Assembly (NCBI GenBank): GCA_052326605.1
Contig: JBKQMB010000023.1
Span: 1 to 64,000, forward strand
DNA from: Bog-756 sp052326605
GTDB lineage: Bacteria; Actinomycetota; Acidimicrobiia; Acidimicrobiales; RAAP-2
Length of the DNA stretch: 64,000 bases
Direction: 5' to 3'
Positions 32,414 through 41,011 of the stretch are shown here, in pieces. Under the pieces are notes generated by a model. The model had not been told where the DNA came from. It saw nothing but the letters and a program-made list of their open reading frames with translations, and did not search any database. Both the position numbers and the translations under genes were made by a program. Positions within the stretch are counted from its first letter, which is position 1, and every line of letters starts with the position of its first letter.

Positions 32414-34342
32414 ATGCTGCACGTGACCTACCTGATCATCCTCCTGCCACTGGTCGGCTTCACCGTCCAGCTCCTCTGGGGGAGGCGGCTCGGGGATCCG
32501 GTGGCGGGCTGGGTGGCCACCTTCTTCATCGCAGCGTCGTTCCTCGTGTCGATCGGGGTCTACCTCGACCTGCTCATGGTGCAGGCCCCGGTGCGCACGT
32601 ACTCCCAGAACCTGTGGACATGGATCCCCGTCGACCGCCTGCAGGTCCATGCCAGCCTGTTCGTCGACCCCCTGTCGATGACCATGGTGCTGTTCGTCAC
32701 CGGCGTCAGCATGCTGATCCACCTCTACTCCGTCGGGTACATGAAGGGCGACAGGGACTTCTCCAAGTTCTTCTTGTACATGAACCTGTTCGTCGCCTCC
32801 ATGCTCATCCTGGTCCTGGGCAGCAACATGGTCGTCACCTACCTGGGCTGGGAAGGGGTCGGGGCCTGCTCGTACTGGCTGGTCTCGTTCTGGTTCACCC
32901 GCGAATCGGCTGCCAGCGCCGGCAAGAAGGCCTTCGTCTACAACCGGATCGGCGACGCCGGGTTCCTGTTGGCCATCTTCCTCACCTACGACAAGGTCCA
33001 CTCGCTCGAGTACTCCACCGTCTTCGCCAACATCGACAAGATCGGCTCGGCCGACGTCACCGCCATCTGCCTGCTGCTGCTGGTCGGGGTGGTGGGCAAG
33101 TCGGCCCAGATCCCGCTCTTCCCCTGGCTGGCCGATGCCATGGAAGGCCCCACCCCGGTGTCGGCGCTCATCCACGCCGCCACCATGGTGACGGCCGGGG
33201 TGTACCTGCTCTGCCGCGTCAACCCACTGTTGCATGCGTCGCCCGACGCCGCCCTGGTGGTCGCCATCATCGGCGCCGCCACCGCCTTCGTGGCCGCCAC
33301 CATCGCCTGTGCCCAGAACGACATCAAGAAGGTGCTGGCCTACTCGACGGTGTCCCAGCTCGGATACATGTTCCTGGCCATCGGGTGCGGCGCCTACGAG
33401 GCGGCCATCTTCTTGATGGTGGCCCATGCCTTCTTCAAGGGCCTGCTGTTCCTCGGTTCCGGCTCGGTCATCCACGGCCTCCACGACGAGCAGGACCTCA
33501 AGCGGATGGGCAATCTCCGCGCGTACATGCCGATCACCTTCATCACCTTCGCCGTCGGCTGGCTGGCGATCGCCGCCGTGCCGCCGCTGTCCGGCTTCTG
33601 GGCCAAGGGCGATGTGCTCGAGAACACCTGGGCGGCCCACCCGGCCCTCTGGGCGGTCGGCGTCGTGACCGCGGGGTTGACCGCCTACTACATGAGTCGC
33701 CTGACCGGCCTGGCCTTCTTCGGCAAGGACCGGTGGTCGGCCGAGGTGGCCATCGACGCCGGGGACGACCTGCCCGGTGCCCACCACTCCGAGGGCGCCA
33801 TCCCCGAGCCCCACGAGTCGGTGTGGATCATGACGGTCCCCCTGTGGATCCTGGCCTTCTTCGCCGCCGTGGCCGGGGTGATGGCCATCTCCTCCAGCCG
33901 GTTCTCCCTGGCCAGCTGGATCGATCCGGTGTTCGGGGCCAACCTCTACAACGACCACCTCTCCAGCGCCTCGGTGTGGGCGCTGGCCACGATCGACGGG
34001 GTGGTCGCCGTCGTCTTCGTGGCCATCGGCCTCCGGCTCTGGATGACCCGGGCCCAGCGCCCGGCGCTCGAGGCCGCCTTCCTGAGGGGTGCCTGGTACG
34101 TCAACGAGTTGTACGACGCCGTCTTCGGGCGCCCGTCCGAGCGCCTGGCCGCCTTCTGCGCGGACGTGGTCGATCCGAAGGTGATCGACGGGGCGGTCAA
34201 CGGGGTGGCCTCGGCGGTCCGGGGGTCGGGCGCGCTGGTCCGCCGCACGCAGACCGGCTACGTCCGCAACTACGTGCTCGGGATCGTGGTCGGCACGGTG
34301 TTCGTGCTCGGGTTCATGCTGACCAGGTTGTGGTGGTCCTGA
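32414..34342 (+). CDS. nuoL: NADH-quinone oxidoreductase subunit L
   Basis: The distal antiporter-like proton pump, 642 residues with about 16 helices and the long lateral helix. Landmarks: YMKGDRDFSKFFLYMNLFVASM, YLGWEGVGACSYWLVSFW (the pumping glutamate in WEGVG), AQIPLFPWLADAMEGPTPVSALIHAATMVTAGVYL, NDIKKVLAYSTVSQLGYM and AHAFFKGLLFLGSGSVIHG. ATG 32414; the last helix RNYVLGIVVGTVFVLGF and the stop overlap nuoM by 1 bp. Confidence 0.97.
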   Translation: MLHVTYLIILLPLVGFTVQLLWGRRLGDPVAGWVATFFIAASFLVSIGVYLDLLMVQAPVRTYSQNLWTWIPVDRLQVHASLFVDPLSMTMVLFVTGVSMLIHLYSVGYMKGDRDFSKFFLYMNLFVASMLILVLGSNMVVTYLGWEGVGACSYWLVSFWFTRESAASAGKKAFVYNRIGDAGFLLAIFLTYDKVHSLEYSTVFANIDKIGSADVTAICLLLLVGVVGKSAQIPLFPWLADAMEGPTPVSALIHAATMVTAGVYLLCRVNPLLHASPDAALVVAIIGAATAFVAATIACAQNDIKKVLAYSTVSQLGYMFLAIGCGAYEAAIFLMVAHAFFKGLLFLGSGSVIHGLHDEQDLKRMGNLRAYMPITFITFAVGWLAIAAVPPLSGFWAKGDVLENTWAAHPALWAVGVVTAGLTAYYMSRLTGLAFFGKDRWSAEVAIDAGDDLPGAHHSEGAIPEPHESVWIMTVPLWILAFFAAVAGVMAISSSRFSLASWIDPVFGANLYNDHLSSASVWALATIDGVVAVVFVAIGLRLWMTRAQRPALEAAFLRGAWYVNELYDAVFGRPSERLAAFCADVVDPKVIDGAVNGVASAVRGSGALVRRTQTGYVRNYVLGIVVGTVFVLGFMLTRLWWS

Positions 34343-35979
34343 TGGCGACCTCCACCCCCTTCCCCTACCTGACCGTGCTGGTGCTCGTGCCAGCCATCGG
34401 CGCCGTCCTGGTTGCGGTGATCCCGCGTCACGCGGTGGCGGCGTGGTTCCACGAGGCGCTGGGGGTGGCCGTCACCGTGGTCACCCTCTGTGTAGCGGCC
34501 GTCGTCGCCTTCAAATTCAAGGCGGGATACGGTGGCTTCCAGCTGGTGTCCGACCACATGTGGGCCAAGGACCTGGGGATCCACTGGTCGCTGGGCATCG
34601 ACGGCATCTCGCTGTTTCTGGTGCTGTTGACCGCAGTGCTCTTCCCCCTCACCATCCTCGGGGCCCGGGCCCGGCGGGATCCGCGGTCGTTCGTGGGATG
34701 GCTGCTCCTGCTGGAGGCTGCCTGCATGGGCAGCTTCGTCTCCCTCGACCTGGTGCTGTTCTTCTTGTTCTTCGAACTGACCCTGGTGCCCGCCTACTTC
34801 CTCATCGGCGGGTGGGGGTACGCCCGGAGGGGCTACGCCGCCATCAAGTTCTTCGTGTACACGTTCGCCGGATCCGCCTTCCTGCTGGTGGGCATCCTGG
34901 CGGTGGCGTTCATCCACCAGTCACAGACCGGTGTGCTGACCTTCGAGCTGCCTGCACTGATGCACACCCACTTCTCCGGGTCCGAGGGCGTGCTGCTCTT
35001 CCTCGCCTTCACTGCGGCGTTCGCGGTGAAGGCGCCGATCTTCCCCTTCCACACCTGGTCACCCGATGCCTACGCCGAGGCGCCCACCGCGGGTTCGGTC
35101 CTGATGGTGGCGGTGATGGCCAAACTCGGCACGTACGGGATCATCCGGTTCGACCTCAACCTGTTTCCTCAGGCCAGCCGGACCCTGGCCCCGCTGCTCC
35201 TCACCCTGGCGGTCATCGGCATCGTCTACGGGGCGCTGGTCGCCTGCGCCCAGCGCGATCTCAAGCGCCTGCTGGCCTACTCGTCCCTGGCCCAGATCGG
35301 GTTCATCGCCCTCGGGACCTTCGCGCTGAACAGCCAGGGCCTCAGCGGCGGCGTGCTCCAGATGGTCAACCACGGACTGGTCATCGCCACGCTGTTCATC
35401 CTGGTGGGGTGGATCTACGAGCGGCGTGCGACCTGGCAGGTCTCCTCGCTCAAAGGGCTCCAGTCACCGGCCCCGGTGCTGGCCGGGATCTTCACCGTCG
35501 CCATGATGGCCTCCATCGGCGTGCCCGGCCTCAACGGGTTCGTAGGGGAGTTCCTCATTCTCATCGGCACCTTCGTCGCCCACCGGTGGGGGGCGGTGGT
35601 GGCCACCGGTGGCGTCATCGTGGCCGCGGTCTACCTGTTGTGGGGCTACCAGCAGGTGTTCCATGGCGAGCCGACGGCGGAGGACGCCAAGACCCGGGAC
35701 CTGAGCTGGAACGAGCGCCTCATCGTCGCCCCGTTGATCATCCTCATCGTCCTGCTGGGTGTCTTCCCCAAGCCGCTGTTGGACCGGATCACCCCCTCGG
35801 TGAACCAACTGGTCGTCCACGTCGACCAGGTGACCAACACCAGGATCCCCGCCGGCCTGGAGCCCCGGCCGGTGGCCGCGGCCACGCCCCGACACGCCCC
35901 GTCGCTGGCCATCGCCACCCCGAGGCCCCCCGCCGCCCCGGGGTCGGGCACCGCAGCCCCGACGGGAAGGACCCCCTGA
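34342..35979 (+). CDS. nuoM: NADH-quinone oxidoreductase subunit M
   Basis: An antiporter-like proton pump, 545 residues and 14 helices. Landmarks: FFLFFELTLVPAYFLIGGWG (the glutamate on TM5), VKAPIFPFHTWSPDAYAEAPTAGSVLM, CAQRDLKRLLAYSSLAQIGF and NHGLVIATLFILVGWIYER. The last 40 residues after the final helix are Pro/Ala-rich and probably disordered. Start and stop each share one base with the neighbouring nuo genes. Confidence 0.97.
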   Translation: MATSTPFPYLTVLVLVPAIGAVLVAVIPRHAVAAWFHEALGVAVTVVTLCVAAVVAFKFKAGYGGFQLVSDHMWAKDLGIHWSLGIDGISLFLVLLTAVLFPLTILGARARRDPRSFVGWLLLLEAACMGSFVSLDLVLFFLFFELTLVPAYFLIGGWGYARRGYAAIKFFVYTFAGSAFLLVGILAVAFIHQSQTGVLTFELPALMHTHFSGSEGVLLFLAFTAAFAVKAPIFPFHTWSPDAYAEAPTAGSVLMVAVMAKLGTYGIIRFDLNLFPQASRTLAPLLLTLAVIGIVYGALVACAQRDLKRLLAYSSLAQIGFIALGTFALNSQGLSGGVLQMVNHGLVIATLFILVGWIYERRATWQVSSLKGLQSPAPVLAGIFTVAMMASIGVPGLNGFVGEFLILIGTFVAHRWGAVVATGGVIVAAVYLLWGYQQVFHGEPTAEDAKTRDLSWNERLIVAPLIILIVLLGVFPKPLLDRITPSVNQLVVHVDQVTNTRIPAGLEPRPVAAATPRHAPSLAIATPRPPAAPGSGTAAPTGRTP

Positions 35980-37613
35980 TGCCCACCCTCTACCTGCTGG
36001 CCACCAGCCCGGCGACCCCGACCATCCACACACCCCACGTCGACTACCTCAGCATCCTCCCCATGCTGATCATGCTGGGAGGCGCACTGTTCTTGATGGT
36101 GGTGTCCTCCCTGTTCCGCAAGATCCTCAGCGTGCGGACCGGAACGCTCGTCGCCTCGGCGGTGTCGATCGCCGCACTTGTGGCTGCCCTGTTCCAGTGG
36201 CACCAGGTCAGCACCCACGGCGCCCAGGTGACCATCGCCGGCGCCATCGCCTTCGACGGCTTCGACGTGTTCATCCAGATCGTCGTGGCCATCGCCATGC
36301 TGCTGACGGCGCTGATCGGCGACGGGTACCTCCGGCGCGAAGGCGTGGAGGGGCCCGAGTTCCATGTCCTGGCCATGGCGTCGGCCTCCGGGGCCATGAT
36401 GATGGGGGCGGCCAACGATCTCATCGTGATCTTCCTGGGCCTGGAGATCATGTCCATCGCCCTCTACGTGCTGGCCGCCTTCAATCACAAGAGGGCAGAG
36501 TCCGGAGAGGCGGCCCTCAAGTACTTCGTGCTCGGGGCCTTCTCCTCGGCGGTGTTCGTCTACGGGATCGCCTTGGTCTACGGAGCCACCGGGTCGAGCA
36601 ACCTGCCCCAGATCGCCGACTACCTGTCCAGGAACGTGATCGCCTCGAACGGGGTGCTGCTGGCCGGCCTGGCCCTGCTGCTGGTCGGCTTCGGGTTCAA
36701 GATCGCCGCGGTGCCGTTCCACATGTGGTCGCCCGATGTGTACGAAGGCTCCCCGTCACCGGTCGCCGGGTTCATGGCCGCCGTGGCCAAGGCCGGCGCC
36801 TTCGCCGCCCTGCTCCGCGTGTTCGTCTCGTCCTTCGGCACCGTGCGGGCCGACTGGCAGCCGATCATCTGGGCACTGGCCGTGCTCAGCCTGCTGGTCG
36901 GGGCGGTGGTGGCCCTCATGCAGCGGGACGTGAAGCGGATGATGGCGTACTCGTCCATCAATCACGTGGGCTTCATCCTGCTCGGGGTCGAGGCCGCCAC
37001 CGCACGCGGGGTGTCGGCGTCGCTGTACTACGTGTTCACCTACATGTTCCTGGTCATCGGGTCGTTCGCGGTGATCACCGTGATGGCCCGGGACGGTGAC
37101 ACCGGGAACCAGATCTCCGACTACCGGGGCCTGGCCCGACGGCAGCCGCTGGTCGCCCTGGCTTTCGCCGTGCTCCTGCTGGGTCAGGCCGGGGCGCCGT
37201 TCACCACGGGGTTCCTGGCCAAGTTCGGGGTGGTGAGCGCCGCGGTCGACACCCACGGCTACGTTCTGGCCGTGGTGGCCATGGTGTCGGCGGCCATCGC
37301 CGCCTTCTTCTACCTGCGGTTGGCCGTGACCATGTACTCCCCCGTGGGCCTGGTCGGGAACGCGGCCGATGGCGGGGGCGAGGGCGGGGCATCGGCTGTG
37401 GCCGGACCGGTCGGTGGCGACGGTGCGGTCTCGAACCTGCAGGTGCTGACCGATGCGCCCCCGACCGAGGCGGTCACCGAACGCGGGCTCGTCACCGTTC
37501 CGGGGCTGACCGCACTGGCAATCGGCGTGTCGGTGGCGTTCACCCTCGTGTTCGGGATCTTCCCCGGGCCCATCCTGGACTTCGCCCACCAGGCCACCCT
37601 CCTCTTCACCTAG
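35979..37613 (+). CDS. nuoN: NADH-quinone oxidoreductase subunit N
   Basis: The third antiporter-like pump, 544 residues. Landmarks: IFLGLEIMSIALYVLAAF (TM5 glutamate), GEAALKYFVLGAFSSAVFVYGIAL, KIAAVPFHMWSPDVYEGSPSPVAGFMAAVAKAGAF and QRDVKRMMAYSSINHVGF. A Gly/Ala-rich insertion (residues about 463-490) separates the last two helices. It ends the 14-gene operon nuoA-N, which uses 1-bp to 10-bp overlaps almost throughout, so one long transcript is likely. Confidence 0.97.
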   Translation: MPTLYLLATSPATPTIHTPHVDYLSILPMLIMLGGALFLMVVSSLFRKILSVRTGTLVASAVSIAALVAALFQWHQVSTHGAQVTIAGAIAFDGFDVFIQIVVAIAMLLTALIGDGYLRREGVEGPEFHVLAMASASGAMMMGAANDLIVIFLGLEIMSIALYVLAAFNHKRAESGEAALKYFVLGAFSSAVFVYGIALVYGATGSSNLPQIADYLSRNVIASNGVLLAGLALLLVGFGFKIAAVPFHMWSPDVYEGSPSPVAGFMAAVAKAGAFAALLRVFVSSFGTVRADWQPIIWALAVLSLLVGAVVALMQRDVKRMMAYSSINHVGFILLGVEAATARGVSASLYYVFTYMFLVIGSFAVITVMARDGDTGNQISDYRGLARRQPLVALAFAVLLLGQAGAPFTTGFLAKFGVVSAAVDTHGYVLAVVAMVSAAIAAFFYLRLAVTMYSPVGLVGNAADGGGEGGASAVAGPVGGDGAVSNLQVLTDAPPTEAVTERGLVTVPGLTALAIGVSVAFTLVFGIFPGPILDFAHQATLLFT

Positions 37614-37664
37614 GGCCGCCGTTCCGCCCCCGACAGCAGGGACGCTGGGCCCGATCCCCGAACG

Positions 37665-37678
37665 TGGGCGGCTGCCCA
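37665..37678 (+). terminator. Small hairpin after the nuo operon
   Basis: TGGGC-GGCT-GCCCA, a perfect 5-bp stem with a tetraloop, 51 bp after nuoN and just before a TACTGT hexamer. Confidence 0.3.
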
Positions 37679-37680
37679 GG

Positions 37681-37686
37681 TACTGT
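37681..37686 (+). promoter_or_regulatory. -10-like hexamer TACTGT before the LapA-like gene
   Basis: TACTGT lies 44 nt before ATG 37731, leaving a short leader with the SD GAGGAG. Confidence 0.3.
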
Positions 37687-37730
37687 CGTTCGGGCGGATG
37701 ATCGTATGGGGCGAGGACGAGGAGTGAGCG

Positions 37731-38006
37731 ATGGCCAACAGTTCGGGATCGCCGGGGCCGGGGTCGTCCCCGGCCAAGAAGCGTGACCCACGCGAGATCA
37801 CCCGCATCGTCGTGGCCGTGGCAGCCCTCGTCCTGCTGATCGCCTTCGTGCTCGGCAACAGTAAGACCGTGAGGGTCAGCTTCGTCTTCTTCCACGCCCA
37901 CATCAGCCTGATCTGGGTGCTGCTTATCGCCGCCGTGCTCGGTGCACTGGTCGACCGACTGGTGATCATCCTCCGGTCCCGGCGCAAGAAGGCGCGCAAG
38001 GCGTAG
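37731..38006 (+). CDS. LapA-domain (DUF1049) small membrane protein
   Basis: A 91-residue protein with two helices: ITRIVVAVAALVLLIAFVLGNS and ISLIWVLLIAAVLGALVDRLVII. The pattern helix, N(S)KTVRVSFVFF strand, helix, then a very basic tail (RSRRKKARKA) matches LapA-type proteins, which in Gram-negatives aid lipopolysaccharide assembly; the actinobacterial role is unknown. ATG is preceded by GAGGAGTGAGCG. It stands alone between nuoN and the DUF2252 gene. Confidence 0.8.
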   Translation: MANSSGSPGPGSSPAKKRDPREITRIVVAVAALVLLIAFVLGNSKTVRVSFVFFHAHISLIWVLLIAAVLGALVDRLVIILRSRRKKARKA

Positions 38007-38010
38007 CCCC

Positions 38011-38040
38011 CCGCAACCGCAACCGCAACCGCAACCGCAG
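38011..38040 (+). repeat. Hexanucleotide repeat, five copies
   Basis: CCGCAA repeated four times plus CCGCAG, directly after the LapA-like stop. Prone to slippage. Confidence 0.9.
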
Positions 38041-38106
38041 TGGCCCGGATCACCCCCGGGGCGTCGATCGGGGAGCACAGGCCAGGGCGCGGACAGGCCC
38101 GCGAGG

Positions 38107-38112
38107 TACGAT
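38107..38112 (+). promoter_or_regulatory. -10 hexamer TACGAT for the DUF2252 gene
   Basis: TACGAT is followed by 9 nt and ATG 38122. Likely a near-leaderless promoter for DUF2252 and gad. Confidence 0.4.
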
Positions 38113-38121
38113 GATGGCCCC

Positions 38122-39513
38122 ATGAGCCAGTTCCCACCGGACGTACGGGCTGCCCACGGGCGCGAGGCACGTGCCCTGGTGCCCCGCACGCGTCATGGCG
38201 AGTGGCAGGTGCCGTCCGATCGCACCGATCCCCTGGAGATCCTGGCCCTGCAGGCCGCCACCCGGATTCCGGACCTGGTCCCCATCCGCTACGGCCGCAT
38301 GGCCGCCTCGCCGTTCGCCTTCTTCCGGGGTGCGGCGGCGGTGATGGCGGCCGACCTGGCCCACGAGGAGCACTCCCATCTGGACGTGCAGCTGTGCGGG
38401 GACGCCCACCTCCTCAATTTCGGCGGGTTCGCCTCACCCGAGCGGGACATGGTCTTCGACGTCAACGACTTCGACGAGACGATCCCCGGGCCGTTCGAGT
38501 GGGACCTGAAGCGGCTGGCGGCGAGCTTCGAGGTCGCGGCGCGTGGTCGCGGGTTCGACGACGCCCTGCGCCGCTCGCTCGTCTCGCTCACCGCCCGTGG
38601 CTACCGCGAGGCGATCCGGGAGTTCGCCACCATGCGGAACCTCGAGATCTGGTACTCCAAGCTGGACGGGACGGTGCTGCAGACGAAGTGGGGAGACCAG
38701 GCGGGCAAGACCGTCATGGGCAACCTCGAGCACCGGGTGGCCAAGGCCCAGAACAAGGACCATCTGTCGGCGATGGCCAGGCTGACCGCCGAGGTCGACG
38801 GCGCGCTGCAGTTCGTCGACGATCCTCCGCTGATGGTCCGGGCCGAAGAGGTCTTCGCCGACCCGCACTCCATCGAGGTGGTGACCTCCCTGTTCCGCGG
38901 GCAGTCCGAGTACCGCCAGACCATGTCCGGGGACCGCCAGCGCCTGTTCGAGCGCTACGAGTTCGCCGACCTGGCGCGCAAGGTGGTCGGCGTGGGCAGC
39001 GTGGGCACCCGGTGCTGGGTGGCCCTCTTCATCGGGCGCGACCACGGCGACCCGCTGGTCCTCCAGATCAAGCAGGCCGAGGAGGCGGTCGGCGAGCCCT
39101 TCCTGGCCAAATGCACGTACGCCAACCAGGGCGAGCGGGTGGTCGAGGGCCAGCGGCTCATGCAGAGCGCCAGCGACATCTTCCTCGGGTGGAACAGCGT
39201 CACCGCGGAGGACGGCGTCACCCGCGACTTCTACATGCGCCAGCTCTGGGACTGGAAACTGTCGGCCGACCTCGAGACCATGCTGCCCGAGGGCCTGGCC
39301 ATCTACGCCCAGATGTGCGGGTGGACCCTGGCCCGCGCCCACGCCCGCTCGGGCGACGCCATCGCCATCGGCTCCTACCTCGGGGCCGGCGACCGATTCG
39401 ACCAGGCCATGTGCAGGTTCGCCGCGGCCTACGCCGACCAGAACCAGAAGGACTACGAAGCCCTCAAGATGGCCGTCGCCACCAACAAGGTCCATGCCAT
39501 CAGCGGGGTCTGA
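38122..39513 (+). CDS. DUF2252 family protein (kinase-like fold)
   Basis: 463 residues. DUF2252 belongs to the protein-kinase/aminoglycoside-phosphotransferase-like clan as I recall, but its substrate is not established. Family landmarks: PIRYGRMAASPFAFFRGAAAVMA at residues about 55-77, QLCGDAHLLNFGGFASPERD, VFDVNDFDETIPGPFEWDLKRLAAS (motif FDVNDFDE), and in the second half LQIKQA and GQRLMQSASDIFLGW. The GDAHLxNFG and DFDE pairs recall the catalytic loop and metal-binding acidic residues of kinases. It precedes glutamate decarboxylase by 54 bp and is probably co-transcribed with it. Confidence 0.88.
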   Translation: MSQFPPDVRAAHGREARALVPRTRHGEWQVPSDRTDPLEILALQAATRIPDLVPIRYGRMAASPFAFFRGAAAVMAADLAHEEHSHLDVQLCGDAHLLNFGGFASPERDMVFDVNDFDETIPGPFEWDLKRLAASFEVAARGRGFDDALRRSLVSLTARGYREAIREFATMRNLEIWYSKLDGTVLQTKWGDQAGKTVMGNLEHRVAKAQNKDHLSAMARLTAEVDGALQFVDDPPLMVRAEEVFADPHSIEVVTSLFRGQSEYRQTMSGDRQRLFERYEFADLARKVVGVGSVGTRCWVALFIGRDHGDPLVLQIKQAEEAVGEPFLAKCTYANQGERVVEGQRLMQSASDIFLGWNSVTAEDGVTRDFYMRQLWDWKLSADLETMLPEGLAIYAQMCGWTLARAHARSGDAIAIGSYLGAGDRFDQAMCRFAAAYADQNQKDYEALKMAVATNKVHAISGV

Positions 39514-39567
39514 CCCTGACGACCGTCCACCGCGAGACAACCACCGCGAAACAAGAAAGGCGGAACC

Positions 39568-40968
39568 GTGCCGCTCCACAAGCATCAATCCATCCGTGAA
39601 GACCTGCTGGACTCGGTCTATGCCGGCCAGGACCTGCTGACCACCCTGCCGGCCAACCGTTTCCCCAAACAGGAGATGCGTCCCGACGACGCGTTCCAGG
39701 CCATCTCCGACGAGCTGCTCCTCGACGGCAACGCCCGCCAGAACCTGGCCACCTTCTGCCAGACCTGGGAGGAGGAGGAGGTCCACCGACTGATGGACCT
39801 GTCGATCAACAAGAACATGATCGACAAGGACGAGTACCCCCAGACCGCCGAGATCGAGCGCCGCTGTGTCCAGATGCTGGCCGACCTGTGGAACGCCCCG
39901 AAGGAGGGCGGTGCCGTCGGGTGCTCGGCCATCGGCTCATCGGAGGCATGCATGCTCGGCGGCATGGCGGCCAAGTGGCGGTGGCGGGCCAAGCGCCAGG
40001 CCGAGGGCAGGCCCACCGACAAGCCCAACATGGTGTGCGGCCCCGTCCAGGTGGTGTGGCACAAGTTCGCCAGGTACTGGGACGTCGAGATGCGCGAGAT
40101 CCCGATGTCACCCGGCAGGTACTGCATGGACGTGGAACAGATGCTGGCCCAGGTGGACGAGAACACCATCGTGGTGGTCCCCACCTTCGGGGTGACCTAC
40201 ACCGGCGCCTACGAGCCGGTCGCCGAGCTGGCCGCCGCCCTCGACCAGTTGGCCGAGGAGACCGGCCTCGACATCGACATCCACGTGGACGGGGCGTCGG
40301 GTGCCTTCCTCGCCCCGTTCTGCGCCCCCGAGGTGGTGTGGGACTTCCGCCTCCCCCGGGTGAAGTCGATCTCCACCTCGGGCCACAAGTTCGGCCTGGC
40401 CCCCCTCGGGGTGGGGTGGGTGCTGTGGCGGGACGCCTCCGAGCTTCCCGACGACCTGATCTTCCACGTCACCTACCTCGGCGGGGACATGCCGGTCTTC
40501 CAGATCAACTTCTCACGGCCCGCCGGCCAGATCGTGGCCCAGTACTACAACTTCGTCCGGCTGGGCCGGAAGGGGTACCAGGACGTGCACGACTCGTGTT
40601 ACGCGACGGGTCAGTACCTGGCCACCGAGATCGTGAAGCTCGGGCCCTTCGAGCTGCTGTGCGACTCCGATCCGCAGACGGGCATCCCCTCGGTGGCCTG
40701 GCGGATCAAGGAGGGCGAGGACCCCGGCTACACCCTCTACGACGTGGCGGACCGCCTGCGGGTGAAGGGCTGGCAGGTGCCCGCCTACCCGCTGACCGGC
40801 TCGGTGGCCGACATCTCCGTCCAGCGGATCCTGGTGCGCCAGGGCGTCAGCCGGGACCTGGCCTACCTGCTCCTCGGCGACATCCGGGAGTCGATCGCCC
40901 ACTTCGACAAGCATCCGGTGTCGGTGGCGATGACCAAGGAGGAGTCCGGAGGGTTCAGCCACCTGTAG
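39568..40968 (+). CDS. gad: Glutamate decarboxylase
   Basis: A PLP enzyme that converts glutamate to GABA and CO2, consuming a proton. 466 residues. Landmarks: TWEEEEVHRLMDLSINKNMIDKDEYPQTAEIE, AVGCSAIGSSEACMLGGMAAKWRWR, the cofactor aspartate in IHVDGASGAF, and the PLP lysine in SISTSGHKFGLAPLGVGW (about residue 276). GTG start with an AAAGGCGGA leader. No glutamate/GABA antiporter gene is next to it. It converges on a channel-like gene and a ClC transporter gene, suggesting a role in acid stress; a GABA-shunt role is also possible. Confidence 0.95.
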   Translation: MPLHKHQSIREDLLDSVYAGQDLLTTLPANRFPKQEMRPDDAFQAISDELLLDGNARQNLATFCQTWEEEEVHRLMDLSINKNMIDKDEYPQTAEIERRCVQMLADLWNAPKEGGAVGCSAIGSSEACMLGGMAAKWRWRAKRQAEGRPTDKPNMVCGPVQVVWHKFARYWDVEMREIPMSPGRYCMDVEQMLAQVDENTIVVVPTFGVTYTGAYEPVAELAAALDQLAEETGLDIDIHVDGASGAFLAPFCAPEVVWDFRLPRVKSISTSGHKFGLAPLGVGWVLWRDASELPDDLIFHVTYLGGDMPVFQINFSRPAGQIVAQYYNFVRLGRKGYQDVHDSCYATGQYLATEIVKLGPFELLCDSDPQTGIPSVAWRIKEGEDPGYTLYDVADRLRVKGWQVPAYPLTGSVADISVQRILVRQGVSRDLAYLLLGDIRESIAHFDKHPVSVAMTKEESGGFSHL

Positions 40969-40975
40969 GCGAGGT

Positions 40976-41008
40976 GGGCCGGCGGGCGGCCCGCAGAGGG
41001 GCCGGCCC
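40976..41008. terminator. Strong bidirectional terminator between gad and the channel gene
   Basis: Perfect 8-bp arms GGGCCGGC / GCCGGCCC with a 17-nt loop, filling the gap between convergent genes. Confidence 0.6.
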
Positions 41009-41011
41009 TGT

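Noticed and set aside
38011..38040. CRISPR-like array
   Set aside because: It is a simple hexanucleotide microsatellite with no spacers.
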